From SG8-40 sp963792855 (GTDB lineage Bacteria > Pseudomonadota > Gammaproteobacteria > Burkholderiales > Eutrophovitaceae): a stretch of DNA of 64,000 bases. A program made the position numbers and the translations under genes. Positions 36,044 through 44,920 of this stretch are shown piece after piece (the stretch's first letter is position 1; each line of letters begins with the position of its first letter). Below the pieces are notes generated by a model. It was not told the origin of the DNA and made no database searches. It saw nothing but the letters and a program-made list of their open reading frames with translations. The stretch is taken from contig CAWBXZ010000008.1 of NCBI GenBank assembly GCA_963792855.1, positions 1-64,000 of the forward strand. The letters run 5' to 3'.

Positions 36044-37140
36044 TGAAAAGAAGAAATTTCCTGAAACGAGCCGGTGCGAGTGCTGCCATCGCAGGTTCCG
36101 CGCTGGCAGCACCCGCAGTTGCGCAGTCGCTGCCGGCGATTCGTTGGCGGATGGCGTCGAGTTTCCCGAAAAGCCTTGACAACATATTCGGTGCCGCCGA
36201 ACTGCTTGCATCGCGGCTCAGTGTGCTGACGGAAGGCAAATTCGAGATTCGTGTATTTGCCGGCGGTGAGCTGGTGCCCGGCTTCGGTGTGCTCGACGCT
36301 TGCGAGCAGGGCACGGTCGAATGCGGACAGACCCAGGGCTTCTATTACATCGGCATGAACAAGGCCTTCGCCTTCGACAGCGCCTTGCCGTTCGGACTGA
36401 ATTCGCGCATGCAGAACGCGTGGTTGTATGACGGCGGCGGTTTGAAAATGATTCGGGAGTTGTATCGGGAACACAACACAATTATTTTCCCGGCGGGCAA
36501 TACCGGAGTGCAGATGGGTGGTTGGTGGCGCGAAGAGATCGCGGATATCGCCGATCTGCGCGGCAGGAAGGTGCGCATTCCCGGAATTGCCGGCGAGATC
36601 ATGGCGCGCCTCGGTGCGGTACCGCAAAGCATCCCGGGCAGTGACATTTATCCGTCGCTGGAGAAAGGCACCATCGATGCCGCGGAGTGGGTAGGGCCTT
36701 ACGACGATGAAAAGCTCGGTTTCTATCGCGTCGCTCCGCATTACTATTTTCCCGGCTGGTGGGAAGGTTCGTCGTGTATCTCGTTTCTCGTCAATCTTGG
36801 TGAGTGGAACAAGCTGCCGAAGGCTTATCAGGAAGCATTCGAGATGGCGGCTGCCGAAGCAAATGTGCGCATGGTGGCTGCATACGACGCGAAGAATCCC
36901 CCGGCACTGGCGCGTCTCGTACAACAAGGCGTGATGTTGCACCCGTACCCGAAGGACATCATGACTGCGGCGCTGGATGCGGCGCATGCGCTCTACGAGG
37001 AGGAGTCCGCGGCGAACCCGACGTTCCGGCGTTTCTATCAGTCGTGGAAGGTGTTCCGCTATGCGCAGTACCAGTGGTACCGGATTGCTGAAGCGTCTTT
37101 CAGCAACTTCATGGCCGGTCAGCAACTGCCATTCAGATGA
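36043..37140 (+). CDS. TRAP substrate-binding protein, TakP-like
   Basis: 365 residues from ATG 36043. Twin-arginine leader (KRRNFLKRAGASAAIAGSAL) with cleavage after VAQS or near it. The mature part resembles TakP-type DctP proteins: RWRMASSFPKSLDNIFGAAE, FAFDSALPFGLNSRMQNAWL, PGIAGEIMARLGAVPQSIPG and DAAEWVGPYDDEKLGFY. TakP of Rhodobacter binds 2-keto acids as sodium complexes, so a 2-oxo acid or similar carboxylate is a reasonable guess. The Mo-hydroxylase genes begin 154 bp downstream. Confidence 0.9.
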   Translation: MKRRNFLKRAGASAAIAGSALAAPAVAQSLPAIRWRMASSFPKSLDNIFGAAELLASRLSVLTEGKFEIRVFAGGELVPGFGVLDACEQGTVECGQTQGFYYIGMNKAFAFDSALPFGLNSRMQNAWLYDGGGLKMIRELYREHNTIIFPAGNTGVQMGGWWREEIADIADLRGRKVRIPGIAGEIMARLGAVPQSIPGSDIYPSLEKGTIDAAEWVGPYDDEKLGFYRVAPHYYFPGWWEGSSCISFLVNLGEWNKLPKAYQEAFEMAAAEANVRMVAAYDAKNPPALARLVQQGVMLHPYPKDIMTAALDAAHALYEEESAANPTFRRFYQSWKVFRYAQYQWYRIAEASFSNFMAGQQLPFR

Positions 37141-37294
37141 TGCTGCCGGCAACAAGGGACGTAGGCAAGTGTGTGCAAATCAGGGCTGAACCGGTTCGTT
37201 GCTGTAGCCGGTTGGAGGTTTACTCTGGATTGGCCCGCCAGACGGAAGTCAGGGATCGTAATCTTTTCGCAACCTGTATGGAGGTCTTGCAGCA

Positions 37295-37771
37295 ATGGCA
37301 CAACTAAGCATTAATGGTCAAAGTTATTTTTCCGATTCACCACCCGACACGCCGCTGCTCTGGGTGATCCGTGAGGAGTTGCAGCTGACCGGTACCAAGT
37401 ACGGTTGCGGCATCGGAATGTGTGGTTCATGCACCGTGCATGTGAATGGTCAACCGGTTCGTTCGTGCTCGGTGGCGGTAGGCGACGTCGTCGATGGTTC
37501 GGTCATCACGACTATCGAAGGGCTTGACCCGGGAGATTCGCATCCGGTGCAGCAGGCCTGGATCGAGAAAGAAGTGCCGCAGTGCGGCTACTGCCAGTCG
37601 GGGCAGATCATGCAGGCGGCGGCGCTGCTGGCAATCAATCCCAAACCGAGCAGTGAGGAAATCGTGGCTCATATGAACGGCAACATCTGCCGTTGCGCCA
37701 CCTATTCGCGCATTGTCGATGCCGTGCATCGCGCTGCGGAACTGATGAAAGAGGATGCCACCAATGTCTGA
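37295..37771 (+). CDS. [2Fe-2S] subunit of second Mo-hydroxylase
   Basis: 158 residues from ATG 37295 with GGAGG about 12-16 bp upstream. Cluster motifs CGIGMCGSCTVHVNG and CGYCQSGQIMQ followed by CRCATYSR. Close in layout to the subunit at 12514-12966. It overlaps the Mo subunit gene by 8 bp. Confidence 0.9.
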   Translation: MAQLSINGQSYFSDSPPDTPLLWVIREELQLTGTKYGCGIGMCGSCTVHVNGQPVRSCSVAVGDVVDGSVITTIEGLDPGDSHPVQQAWIEKEVPQCGYCQSGQIMQAAALLAINPKPSSEEIVAHMNGNICRCATYSRIVDAVHRAAELMKEDATNV

Positions 37772-40232
37772 TATCAAAACTCCCGCGCAAACGAGTTCCG
37801 AACAGGGCGTGACGCGGCGCGATTTTCTGGTCCGCTCCGCGGTAATTGCCGGCAGCGGTTTCCTGAGTGTCGGGTTGCCCGGCCTGGTTGCGAGCAAGGA
37901 AGCGCAAGCCGCGATCGGCGGACAGGCGTTTACGCCTTCAATCTGGTTCACGATGACACCCGACGGCAAGACCACCATGCACATCGTCAAGGCGGAGATG
38001 GGGCAGCATATCGGCACCGGTCTCGCGCAGGTGATCGCAGAAGAACTGGAAGTGGACTGGAACGATGTGCGGCTGGATACACCGGTTGAGAGCGTCGAGA
38101 ATTTCTCAATCTATGGTCTGGCCTACACGGTCAACAGCGGCAGTATCACGACCGAATTCGACCGGATTGCGCGCGCAGGCGCGGCCGGCCGCATCGCATT
38201 GACCGAAGCGGGCGCGAAGCTGCTCAAGGCAGATGTCAACGACTGCTACGCCGAGAAGAGCCGTGTGATAGACAAGCGTTCCGGTCGCTCGATAACTTAC
38301 GGTGAAATTCTGCAAAAAGTCACGATTGACCGTAAGTTTTCCTATCCTGGCGATTTCAGAAAGATCGCGCTGAAAAAACGCGGCGATTACAAGCTTGTCG
38401 GCCAATCGGTGCCGTCGCTCGATATTCCGGCGAAGACCAACGGCAAAGCGAAGTACGGTATCGACGTGTTTTTGCCGAACATGGCCTACGGTGCACTGGT
38501 GATTCCGCGCACACGCTACGCGTCGAAAGTGGTGAGCATTGATGACTCGGAGGCTCGCAAGATTCCGGGTTTCATCAAGGCGGTCAAGATCGATAACGCG
38601 CTTGGCAAGTGCACCGGATGGGTGGTGGCAGTTGCAGACCGCTTCCCGACGGCGATGAAGGCGGCCAAGGCGCTGAAGGTCAAGTACGACGCAGGGCCAT
38701 ACGCGAAACTCGACAGTGCCGAGTTGCTCAAGCAGTACAAGGCGCTGGCAAAGGACGAAGAGCAGAGCCGGGCGTGGGTGTTGGAAGGCGACGTCGACCA
38801 GGGATTCGGCAAAGCGGACAAGGTGGTCGAGGTCGAATACACCACGGACATGGTTTGCCATGCAACGATGGAGCCGCTGAATGCAACGGTTCAGCACACC
38901 AACGGCGAGTGGCACGTTCACGTCGGCACGCAAAGCACGTCGTTTGCACGTATGACACTCACTGGCTACCTCTCCACGGTGCTGGGCCAGAAGCCGGAAG
39001 ACCTGAAAATTTACGTGCATAACTATCTGCTCGGCGGCGGCTTCGGCGGCAAGCAGGATTACGACGATATCCTGGCGGCGGCGTATTGCGTCAAGGAAGT
39101 CGGCCGTCCCGTCAAGCTGATCCATACGCGCGAGTCCAACTTCGCAACAAGCTTTGCGCGCACGCCGACTTATCACAAGGTCAAGGGCGGGCTCAAGGAC
39201 GGAAAACTGATGGCGATGAATCAGGATATCGTCTGCGGCTGGATGGGGGCGCGCTTCGGTGTCGGCAGAAAGTACGGTTCGGACTGGTTGCAGCTCGATT
39301 CGGTTGATGCCAAGAAAGAGGACATCGATCAGTGGTCGATCGGTGGCAGCGATCACTGGTATGACGTGAGCAATCACCGCGTGCGTGCCTGGAACCACGA
39401 CATGACCACCTGGGCAGTGCAGGCGTCGGCGTTGCGCACCGTGTCCAACTCGTACAACGTTTTTGTTGTCGAGTCGTTCATGGACGAAATGGCGTACGCG
39501 GCGGGGCGCGATCCGCTCGAGTTCCGGCTGTCGATGCTCAACGGCAAAGGCGGCAACCGTGGTATTCCCAATACCGGATATGCGCCGGGGACGTCTTCGG
39601 ACTACTACATGGACCGGCTGTGGATTTCCTTGCCGTGGGCGCAAGAGGACAGCTGGATTCCCTACGAGTCCGCTACGGTTGGTGGTGCATTGCGGCTGGC
39701 GAACTGCCTGCGCGTGGCCGCCGGCAAGGCGGGTTGGGGAAGCAGGGATTTACCGCCCAACACCGGTCTTGGCATTGCGGTCACTGCGGCCGAGGAACGC
39801 CAGAGCCCGACCTGGGTTGCCGGCATTGCCGAAGTCACGGTCGATCCGAAGACGGGCTCATTCACCATTAACCGTCTGACGATCGCGATGAATCCCGGCA
39901 CGGTGGTCAATCCGCAGGCTGTCGATGCGCAAATTCGTGGCTCTGTACTGTGGGGCGCAAGCCAGATAATGGGGGAGCGGCTCACGCTGAAGGACGGAAG
40001 CTTCCAGCAGAGCAATTACCACCAGTACACGCCGATCCGGTTGTCACAGACACCGAAAATCGACGTAACCCTCATCGCCTCGGACCATCATCCGAGCGGT
40101 GTCGGTGAGCCGGCTGCCACTGTGGTTGCACCTGCGGTAGCCAACGCGATCTACAACGCAGTCGGAGCCCGGGTGCGGCACATGCCGATTTCACCCGACG
40201 CGGTATTGCAGGCGATGAAGAAGAAGGCTTGA
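37764..40232 (+). CDS. Mo-binding subunit of second IorB/nicotinate dehydrogenase-type hydroxylase
   Basis: 822 residues from ATG 37764, unbroken. Tat leader TRRDFLVRSAVIAGSGFLS. Mo-hydroxylase landmarks: MGQHIGTGLAQVIAEELEVD, LLGGGFGGKQDYDD, VQASALRTVSN and HHPSGVGEPAATVVAP, where GE carries the catalytic Glu. About 120 residues longer than the enzyme at 13-15 kb, so the two are distinct paralogues. Position after the TRAP genes suggests that the transported compound is its substrate or product. Downstream is a strong hairpin terminator and then an amidase. Confidence 0.9.
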   Translation: MSDIKTPAQTSSEQGVTRRDFLVRSAVIAGSGFLSVGLPGLVASKEAQAAIGGQAFTPSIWFTMTPDGKTTMHIVKAEMGQHIGTGLAQVIAEELEVDWNDVRLDTPVESVENFSIYGLAYTVNSGSITTEFDRIARAGAAGRIALTEAGAKLLKADVNDCYAEKSRVIDKRSGRSITYGEILQKVTIDRKFSYPGDFRKIALKKRGDYKLVGQSVPSLDIPAKTNGKAKYGIDVFLPNMAYGALVIPRTRYASKVVSIDDSEARKIPGFIKAVKIDNALGKCTGWVVAVADRFPTAMKAAKALKVKYDAGPYAKLDSAELLKQYKALAKDEEQSRAWVLEGDVDQGFGKADKVVEVEYTTDMVCHATMEPLNATVQHTNGEWHVHVGTQSTSFARMTLTGYLSTVLGQKPEDLKIYVHNYLLGGGFGGKQDYDDILAAAYCVKEVGRPVKLIHTRESNFATSFARTPTYHKVKGGLKDGKLMAMNQDIVCGWMGARFGVGRKYGSDWLQLDSVDAKKEDIDQWSIGGSDHWYDVSNHRVRAWNHDMTTWAVQASALRTVSNSYNVFVVESFMDEMAYAAGRDPLEFRLSMLNGKGGNRGIPNTGYAPGTSSDYYMDRLWISLPWAQEDSWIPYESATVGGALRLANCLRVAAGKAGWGSRDLPPNTGLGIAVTAAEERQSPTWVAGIAEVTVDPKTGSFTINRLTIAMNPGTVVNPQAVDAQIRGSVLWGASQIMGERLTLKDGSFQQSNYHQYTPIRLSQTPKIDVTLIASDHHPSGVGEPAATVVAPAVANAIYNAVGARVRHMPISPDAVLQAMKKKA

Positions 40233-40242
40233 CCTGTATCGG

Positions 40243-40273
40243 TGACTCCCTCGAGAAGATTTCGAGGGAGTCA
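40243..40273 (+). terminator. stem-loop after Mo-hydroxylase gene
   Basis: TGACTCCCTCGA (40243-40254) pairs perfectly with TCGAGGGAGTCA (40262-40273) across a 7-nt loop, 11 bp after the stop. Only a weak T run follows, so it may also protect the mRNA end. Confidence 0.65.
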
Positions 40274-40386
40274 TGCCTTTGTTGGTTGTAGTGAACCCAG
40301 ATGAAGTGGCGGCCGGAGAGCATTGCTCTCCGGCAGGCTGCTTCGTGCGCTGAACAACTGGTTTTTCGGATACAAGGAAGCGAGCG

Positions 40387-41817
40387 ATGTCGAGCGACGT
40401 CCTTTCCATGACAGCCGCTGAGCTGATCGGGCATTACCGGAACAAAACGCTGTCACCCGTGGACACCACGCGCGCGGCGCTCGATCGAATCTCAAGATTG
40501 AACCCCGTTTACAACGCGTTCGTCCTCGTCGACGAGCAACGGGCGATGAATGATGCGCGCGCCTCGGAAGCGCGCTGGCAGCGCGGGGAACCCGCCGGCA
40601 TTGTGGACGGCATACCAGCCACCGTGAAAGACCTGATCGTCACCGAGGGCTGGCCGACGCGTCGTGGCTCGCTGACAATCGACCCGGACCAGCCATGGCC
40701 GGAAAACGGGCCGCCGGTGGCGAGAATGAAAGAGCAGGGCGCGGTGTTTCTCGGCAAGACCACAACACCGGAGTTTGGCTGGAAGGGTGTGACCGACAGC
40801 CCGCTAACGGGTGTGACAGTCAATCCATGGGACACGCGGCTCACGCCCGGTGGCAGCAGCGGCGGGGCGGCGGTCGCGGCGGCAACGGGTATGGGAACGT
40901 TACACATTGCCACCGACGGTGGCGGGTCGATCCGCATTCCCGCCGGATTTTGCGGCTTGTTTGGCTTCAAGCCGACATTCGGGATCGTGCCGGTGCACCC
41001 GCACTCGCCGGCACTGACCTTGTGGCATCAGGGACCGATCGCGCGCAACGTTGATGACGCATCGCTGGTGCTCGATGTCATTGCGCAGCCGGACAGGCGC
41101 GACTGGTACCAGGTTCCCGTTGGCAATCGGGATTTCAGGACCAAAACATCCGGCGGCGTCAAAGGTTGGCGAATTGCGTACAGCAAGACGCTTGGTTATG
41201 CCAATGTTGATCCGGACGTAGCCGCTCTGGTCGATAAGGGCGCGCTTGCGTTCGCGGAACTGGGCGCGAACGTAGAGGAAATCGATCTCGCACTGGATGA
41301 TCCGATTGCGATCATGCAACCGCTTTGGGCGGTGGCGCTGGCACTGGGGGTCGCTCCGATGACCGAACAACAGCGAAAACTGGTCGATCCGCCATTGCTC
41401 GAACTGGCGGCACCGGGTTTTGAGCTCAGTGCGCTGGAATACCGGCAACTCGAACGGCAGCGCGAGGCGTTCGCGCGACGCATGTGCAATCTTCACGATT
41501 CCTACGATCTGCTGCTAACGCCGCAACTCGCGGTTACGGCATTCGAGGCCGGTCACGAAGTGCCTCCGAATTCGGGGCGCACGCGTTGGTGGGAGTGGTC
41601 GCCATTCACCTATCCATTCAATCTGTCGCAGCAACCGGCCGCAACGTTGCCGTGTGGCTTCACCGCAGCGGGGTTGCCCGTGGCCATGCAACTGGTCGGC
41701 AACAAGTTCGAAGACGCCAAGGTGCTGCAGGCGTCACGCGTGTTTGAGGAGGCTCACCCGTTCGTGATGCCGAAGGTCGAGACATCAAGGACCACTGAGC
41801 TTTCGCTGGCTCCCTGA
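40387..41817 (+). CDS. amidase-signature family hydrolase
   Basis: 476 residues from ATG 40387. The Ser-cisSer-Lys triad is readable: Lys81 in ATVKDLIV, cis-Ser in GGSSGGAA (157/158) and nucleophile Ser181 in DGGGSIRIPAG. Sequence and length match the broad amidase family (GatA-like, not necessarily tRNA related). There is no GatB or GatC nearby, so a catabolic amide or ester hydrolase is likelier. Its place after a Mo-hydroxylase would suit breakdown of a heterocyclic or aromatic amide, which is only inference. Confidence 0.85.
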   Translation: MSSDVLSMTAAELIGHYRNKTLSPVDTTRAALDRISRLNPVYNAFVLVDEQRAMNDARASEARWQRGEPAGIVDGIPATVKDLIVTEGWPTRRGSLTIDPDQPWPENGPPVARMKEQGAVFLGKTTTPEFGWKGVTDSPLTGVTVNPWDTRLTPGGSSGGAAVAAATGMGTLHIATDGGGSIRIPAGFCGLFGFKPTFGIVPVHPHSPALTLWHQGPIARNVDDASLVLDVIAQPDRRDWYQVPVGNRDFRTKTSGGVKGWRIAYSKTLGYANVDPDVAALVDKGALAFAELGANVEEIDLALDDPIAIMQPLWAVALALGVAPMTEQQRKLVDPPLLELAAPGFELSALEYRQLERQREAFARRMCNLHDSYDLLLTPQLAVTAFEAGHEVPPNSGRTRWWEWSPFTYPFNLSQQPAATLPCGFTAAGLPVAMQLVGNKFEDAKVLQASRVFEEAHPFVMPKVETSRTTELSLAP

Positions 41818-41857
41818 TTCGAGGCGATCCAGGACGCGTTTAGCCGGGTCGTCCGGT

Positions 41858-42958
41858 GTGACGGATAATGCTGCTTTCGACTTCCGGCAGATTGGCATGA
41901 ACCCCTCGACCCAGATCATTCTTTATGGAGACAGCCTGAACCTGTCTCCGGCCGAAACCGCTGCGGAACTGGCGCGCCTGACCGCCGAACAGATGCCGGA
42001 GGCAGATACGTATGGTCTCGGCGGCGTGGTCGAAGAAGTCGAGACGTTTTTCGCCCGGCAACTCGGCAAGGAGCGCGCCCTGTTCATGCCGAGCGGAACG
42101 CTCGCGAATCATCTTGCCGTGAGGGCGTTGGCCGGTGAACGCCGGCGCGTCATCGTCCAGGATATCAGCCACATGTATAACGACACGGGTGATGCCTGCC
42201 AGACGCTGAGCGGCCTGACGCTGCTGCCGATGGCGCCGGGCAAAGCCAGTTTCACCTGGCAGGAAGTCGAAGCCGTGCTGGACCGGACCGGGTCGGGCCG
42301 GGTGGCGGCATCGGTCGGCGCCATATCGATCGAATCACCCGTGCGCCGTTTTGCCGGCGAACTGTTCGACCGCGCGCAAATGCTGGATATCTGCCGCAAG
42401 GCCCGCGAGCGCGGCATCCGCACGCATCTGGATGGCGCACGCCTGTATATCGCGTCGGCTTATACCGGCATTGCGCCTGACGAGTACGCGGCGCCATTCG
42501 ATACGGTCTACGTGTCGTTGTGGAAGTATTTCAATTCCCTCAATGGCGCGATACTGGCGGGGCCAAAAGATGTCCTCGATGGCATGTTCCACACGCGCCG
42601 CATGTTCGGGGGCGCGTTGTTCAATGCCTGGCCGTTTGCCGTGCTGGCTCGTCACTATGCAAGCGGATACCTCGATCACATGAAAAACGCCATCGCCGTG
42701 TCCGAGCAGTTCATAAAGGAAATCGATGGCACCGGCGTACGCGTCGAACGGGTTCGCAACGGAACGAATATTTTCAGGCTCATCGTTCCCGTCCAGCGTG
42801 CCGGGAAATTGCGCGAGCGTCTTGCACAACAGCAGGTAATGCTTCCCCAGCCCGCTCAGGAAGAAAGTGGCATGGTGTTCTGGCTTCAGGTGAATGAAAC
42901 CTGGAATCGCACCACTGGCCCGCAGCTGACGCAGCAGTTCAACAGCGCGTTGCGCTGA
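41858..42958 (+). CDS. threonine aldolase-like PLP enzyme
   Basis: 366 residues from GTG 41858; an ATG at 41897 is another possible start. Fold type I PLP enzyme of the beta-eliminating lyase/threonine aldolase group: YGDSLNLSP, YGLGGVVEEVE, ERALFMPSGTLANHLAVRAL, HLDGARLY and Lys223 in SLWKYFNSLNG as the PLP lysine. The N-terminus lacks a signal. Substrate may be a beta-hydroxy amino acid. Separate transcript or end of the amidase unit (40 bp gap). Confidence 0.8.
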   Translation: MTDNAAFDFRQIGMNPSTQIILYGDSLNLSPAETAAELARLTAEQMPEADTYGLGGVVEEVETFFARQLGKERALFMPSGTLANHLAVRALAGERRRVIVQDISHMYNDTGDACQTLSGLTLLPMAPGKASFTWQEVEAVLDRTGSGRVAASVGAISIESPVRRFAGELFDRAQMLDICRKARERGIRTHLDGARLYIASAYTGIAPDEYAAPFDTVYVSLWKYFNSLNGAILAGPKDVLDGMFHTRRMFGGALFNAWPFAVLARHYASGYLDHMKNAIAVSEQFIKEIDGTGVRVERVRNGTNIFRLIVPVQRAGKLRERLAQQQVMLPQPAQEESGMVFWLQVNETWNRTTGPQLTQQFNSALR

Positions 42959-43045
42959 AACGCATTGACAGTTCCCGCAGGTTGTCGAGCAAACGGCCAC
43001 GCGACGCCGCACCCGGGTCGCACAGTCGCTTCATCGGCACGACTG

Positions 43046-43843
43046 TCAGTCGTCGGTGAAGACCGGTTTTCGTTTTTCGATAAACGCCATCACCGCTTCC
43101 TTGTGCTGCGGTGTCTTGTGCGCGATGGCCTGAAAGCCCGCTGACATTTCGAGCAGTGTGTCGATTTTCGCGTGCTGGCCCTCGCGCAGCAGCCGCTTGG
43201 TCATGCGCAAGGTGGGGCCGGGATTTCTGGCAATGCGGGCGGCCAGTGCGCGCGCTTCATCCATCAGTTTGGCGTCCGGCACTACGCGCGAGACCAGCCC
43301 GCAGGAAAGTGCGTCACTGGCATCGATCGCGTCACCGGTGAAACTCATTTCCGCGGCTTTCGACAGGCCGACTGCGCGCGGCAACAGAAAGGCACCGCCA
43401 TCCCCCGGCACGATGCCGACCCTGATGAAGCTCTCGGCAAACGACGCGCTCTCGGCGGCGATGCGGATATCGCACATGCAGGCGAGGTCACAGCCCGCGC
43501 CGATCGCCGGGCCGTTGACGGCCGCAATAGTCGGGACGTCGAGGTTGTACAGCGACAGGGTGATGCGCTGAATGCCCTGGCGGTACCAGTCGCGAATGGC
43601 TGCCGGTGCGATGTCGTCGTCGAAAAAACGCCGCATGTCCTTGACATTGCCACCGGAGGAAAACACCGGCCCGGCGCCGGTGACGATGACCGCCTTGACG
43701 CGGTTGTCCGCGGTAATGCGCGCGCAGGCATCGACAAACTCCGGGGCCGCCGTGTTGCCGGTCAGCACGTTGCGGATGTCGGGCTGGTTCATGGTCAGCG
43801 TGACGACAGCACCATCCTGTTCATAGAGTAGAAACTCGCTCAT
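43046..43843 (-). CDS. enoyl-CoA hydratase/isomerase family protein
   Basis: 265 residues from ATG 43843. Crotonase fold: AVIVTGAGPVFSSGGNVKDM oxyanion region, ATVNGPAIGAGCDLACMCDIRIA-type segment and FIRVGIVPGDGGAFLLPRAVG. The Gly/Asp at the end of the last motif hint at isomerase or hydrolase variants as well as hydratase. Last gene of a four-gene minus-strand operon with two acyl-CoA dehydrogenases and a CoA-transferase. Confidence 0.9.
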   Translation of the reverse strand: MSEFLLYEQDGAVVTLTMNQPDIRNVLTGNTAAPEFVDACARITADNRVKAVIVTGAGPVFSSGGNVKDMRRFFDDDIAPAAIRDWYRQGIQRITLSLYNLDVPTIAAVNGPAIGAGCDLACMCDIRIAAESASFAESFIRVGIVPGDGGAFLLPRAVGLSKAAEMSFTGDAIDASDALSCGLVSRVVPDAKLMDEARALAARIARNPGPTLRMTKRLLREGQHAKIDTLLEMSAGFQAIAHKTPQHKEAVMAFIEKRKPVFTDD

Positions 43844-43878
43844 GAGGTGATCTCCGGAATGCGTGGGAAAGGGCGGGC

Positions 43879-44910
43879 TCAGCGCGGTGTTGTGCCCGCA
43901 AAAAAAGTCGGCAGCATGAACTCCAGCGTCGAGGGCGCTTCCGTGGACAGGACCGCATCGCCGACACGCCGGTTCCAGTAACCGGCGGAGCCGTAGTCAG
44001 TGCGCCATTCGATCAGTCGCCTGGTATAGATTTGCAGATCGTATTCTTCGGTGATGCCCATGGCAGCATGCACGCCGTGGGCAATCGAGACTACGGTGCC
44101 CGCCGCTTCGCTGGCCCGGGCTTTCGCCACTGCGGCCGCGAGACTATTCGTTGTGCCGCCTGCCGAGGCCTGGCAGCCAAGCTCGGCGCCCACCCGCGAC
44201 GCGGTCGCCAGTTCGGCGAGTACGCTCAGTTGCTGCTGGATCGCCTGGAACTTGCCGATCGGCCGGCCGAACTGGGAGCGCTCGCCGGCGTATTTCACCG
44301 TGATGTTCAATACCGTGTCCATCGCGCCCGCCATCTGCGCCGCGGTGATGGCGGCGGCCACTTCCAGCCATGGGAAAGCGGCTTCGATCACGATGCCTGA
44401 TTCGGGCTGGTCCCAGGAAAAGTGCGCTTGCAGGCTGCCGTGTACGCCGGTTGCGGTACGCGTACCTGCCGCTGCGGGCAGCAACAGGTCTTTGGCCTTC
44501 GGGGATGCGCTGCCGTGTGGCACGACCACCGAGTGTGCGAATGATCCAAAGGGAACGTTGCGGCATTCAATGCGTTCGTTCGTGTGTACGGCCGGCAGGG
44601 GAGAAATGACGATCGGCCCATCGGGAATGTCGAGCCCGTTTTTCGCGAGCACGCCTCGCGCGACCATGGTCTGCGCGAGCGGCAGAGGCAGCGCATGGCG
44701 TCCGCACAGAAAAAACAGCCCGAAGGCATCGCTCAGGTTCAGTCCGGCGCCGCCGGCATCTTCGGCGACCATGGCGTCGGCGAAACCGGATTCCGCAATT
44801 TGCTGCCACAGCGGTTTCACTGAACCGCCGGATTCGATGTCGCGAATGACCTGCGGCGTCGAGATGTCGGTGAGCAATCGGTCGAAAGAGTCGTACAGTA
44901 CGGGATCCAT
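43879..44910 (-). CDS. acyl-CoA dehydrogenase, short partner subunit
   Basis: 343 residues from ATG 44910. ACAD middle and C-terminal domains are visible (AAITAAQMAGAMDTVLNITV, YAGERSQFGRPIGKFQAIQQ), with QIYTRRLIEWRTDYGSAGYW near the end. The N-terminus is short, and the usual Glu base of the ACAD motif is not evident. It lies 10 bp after a longer ACAD gene. Such adjacent unequal pairs form alpha2beta2 heterotetramers in steroid side-chain degradation, and the same may hold here. Confidence 0.85.
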   Translation of the reverse strand: MDPVLYDSFDRLLTDISTPQVIRDIESGGSVKPLWQQIAESGFADAMVAEDAGGAGLNLSDAFGLFFLCGRHALPLPLAQTMVARGVLAKNGLDIPDGPIVISPLPAVHTNERIECRNVPFGSFAHSVVVPHGSASPKAKDLLLPAAAGTRTATGVHGSLQAHFSWDQPESGIVIEAAFPWLEVAAAITAAQMAGAMDTVLNITVKYAGERSQFGRPIGKFQAIQQQLSVLAELATASRVGAELGCQASAGGTTNSLAAAVAKARASEAAGTVVSIAHGVHAAMGITEEYDLQIYTRRLIEWRTDYGSAGYWNRRVGDAVLSTEAPSTLEFMLPTFFAGTTPR

Positions 44911-44920
44911 AAGGCAGGCC

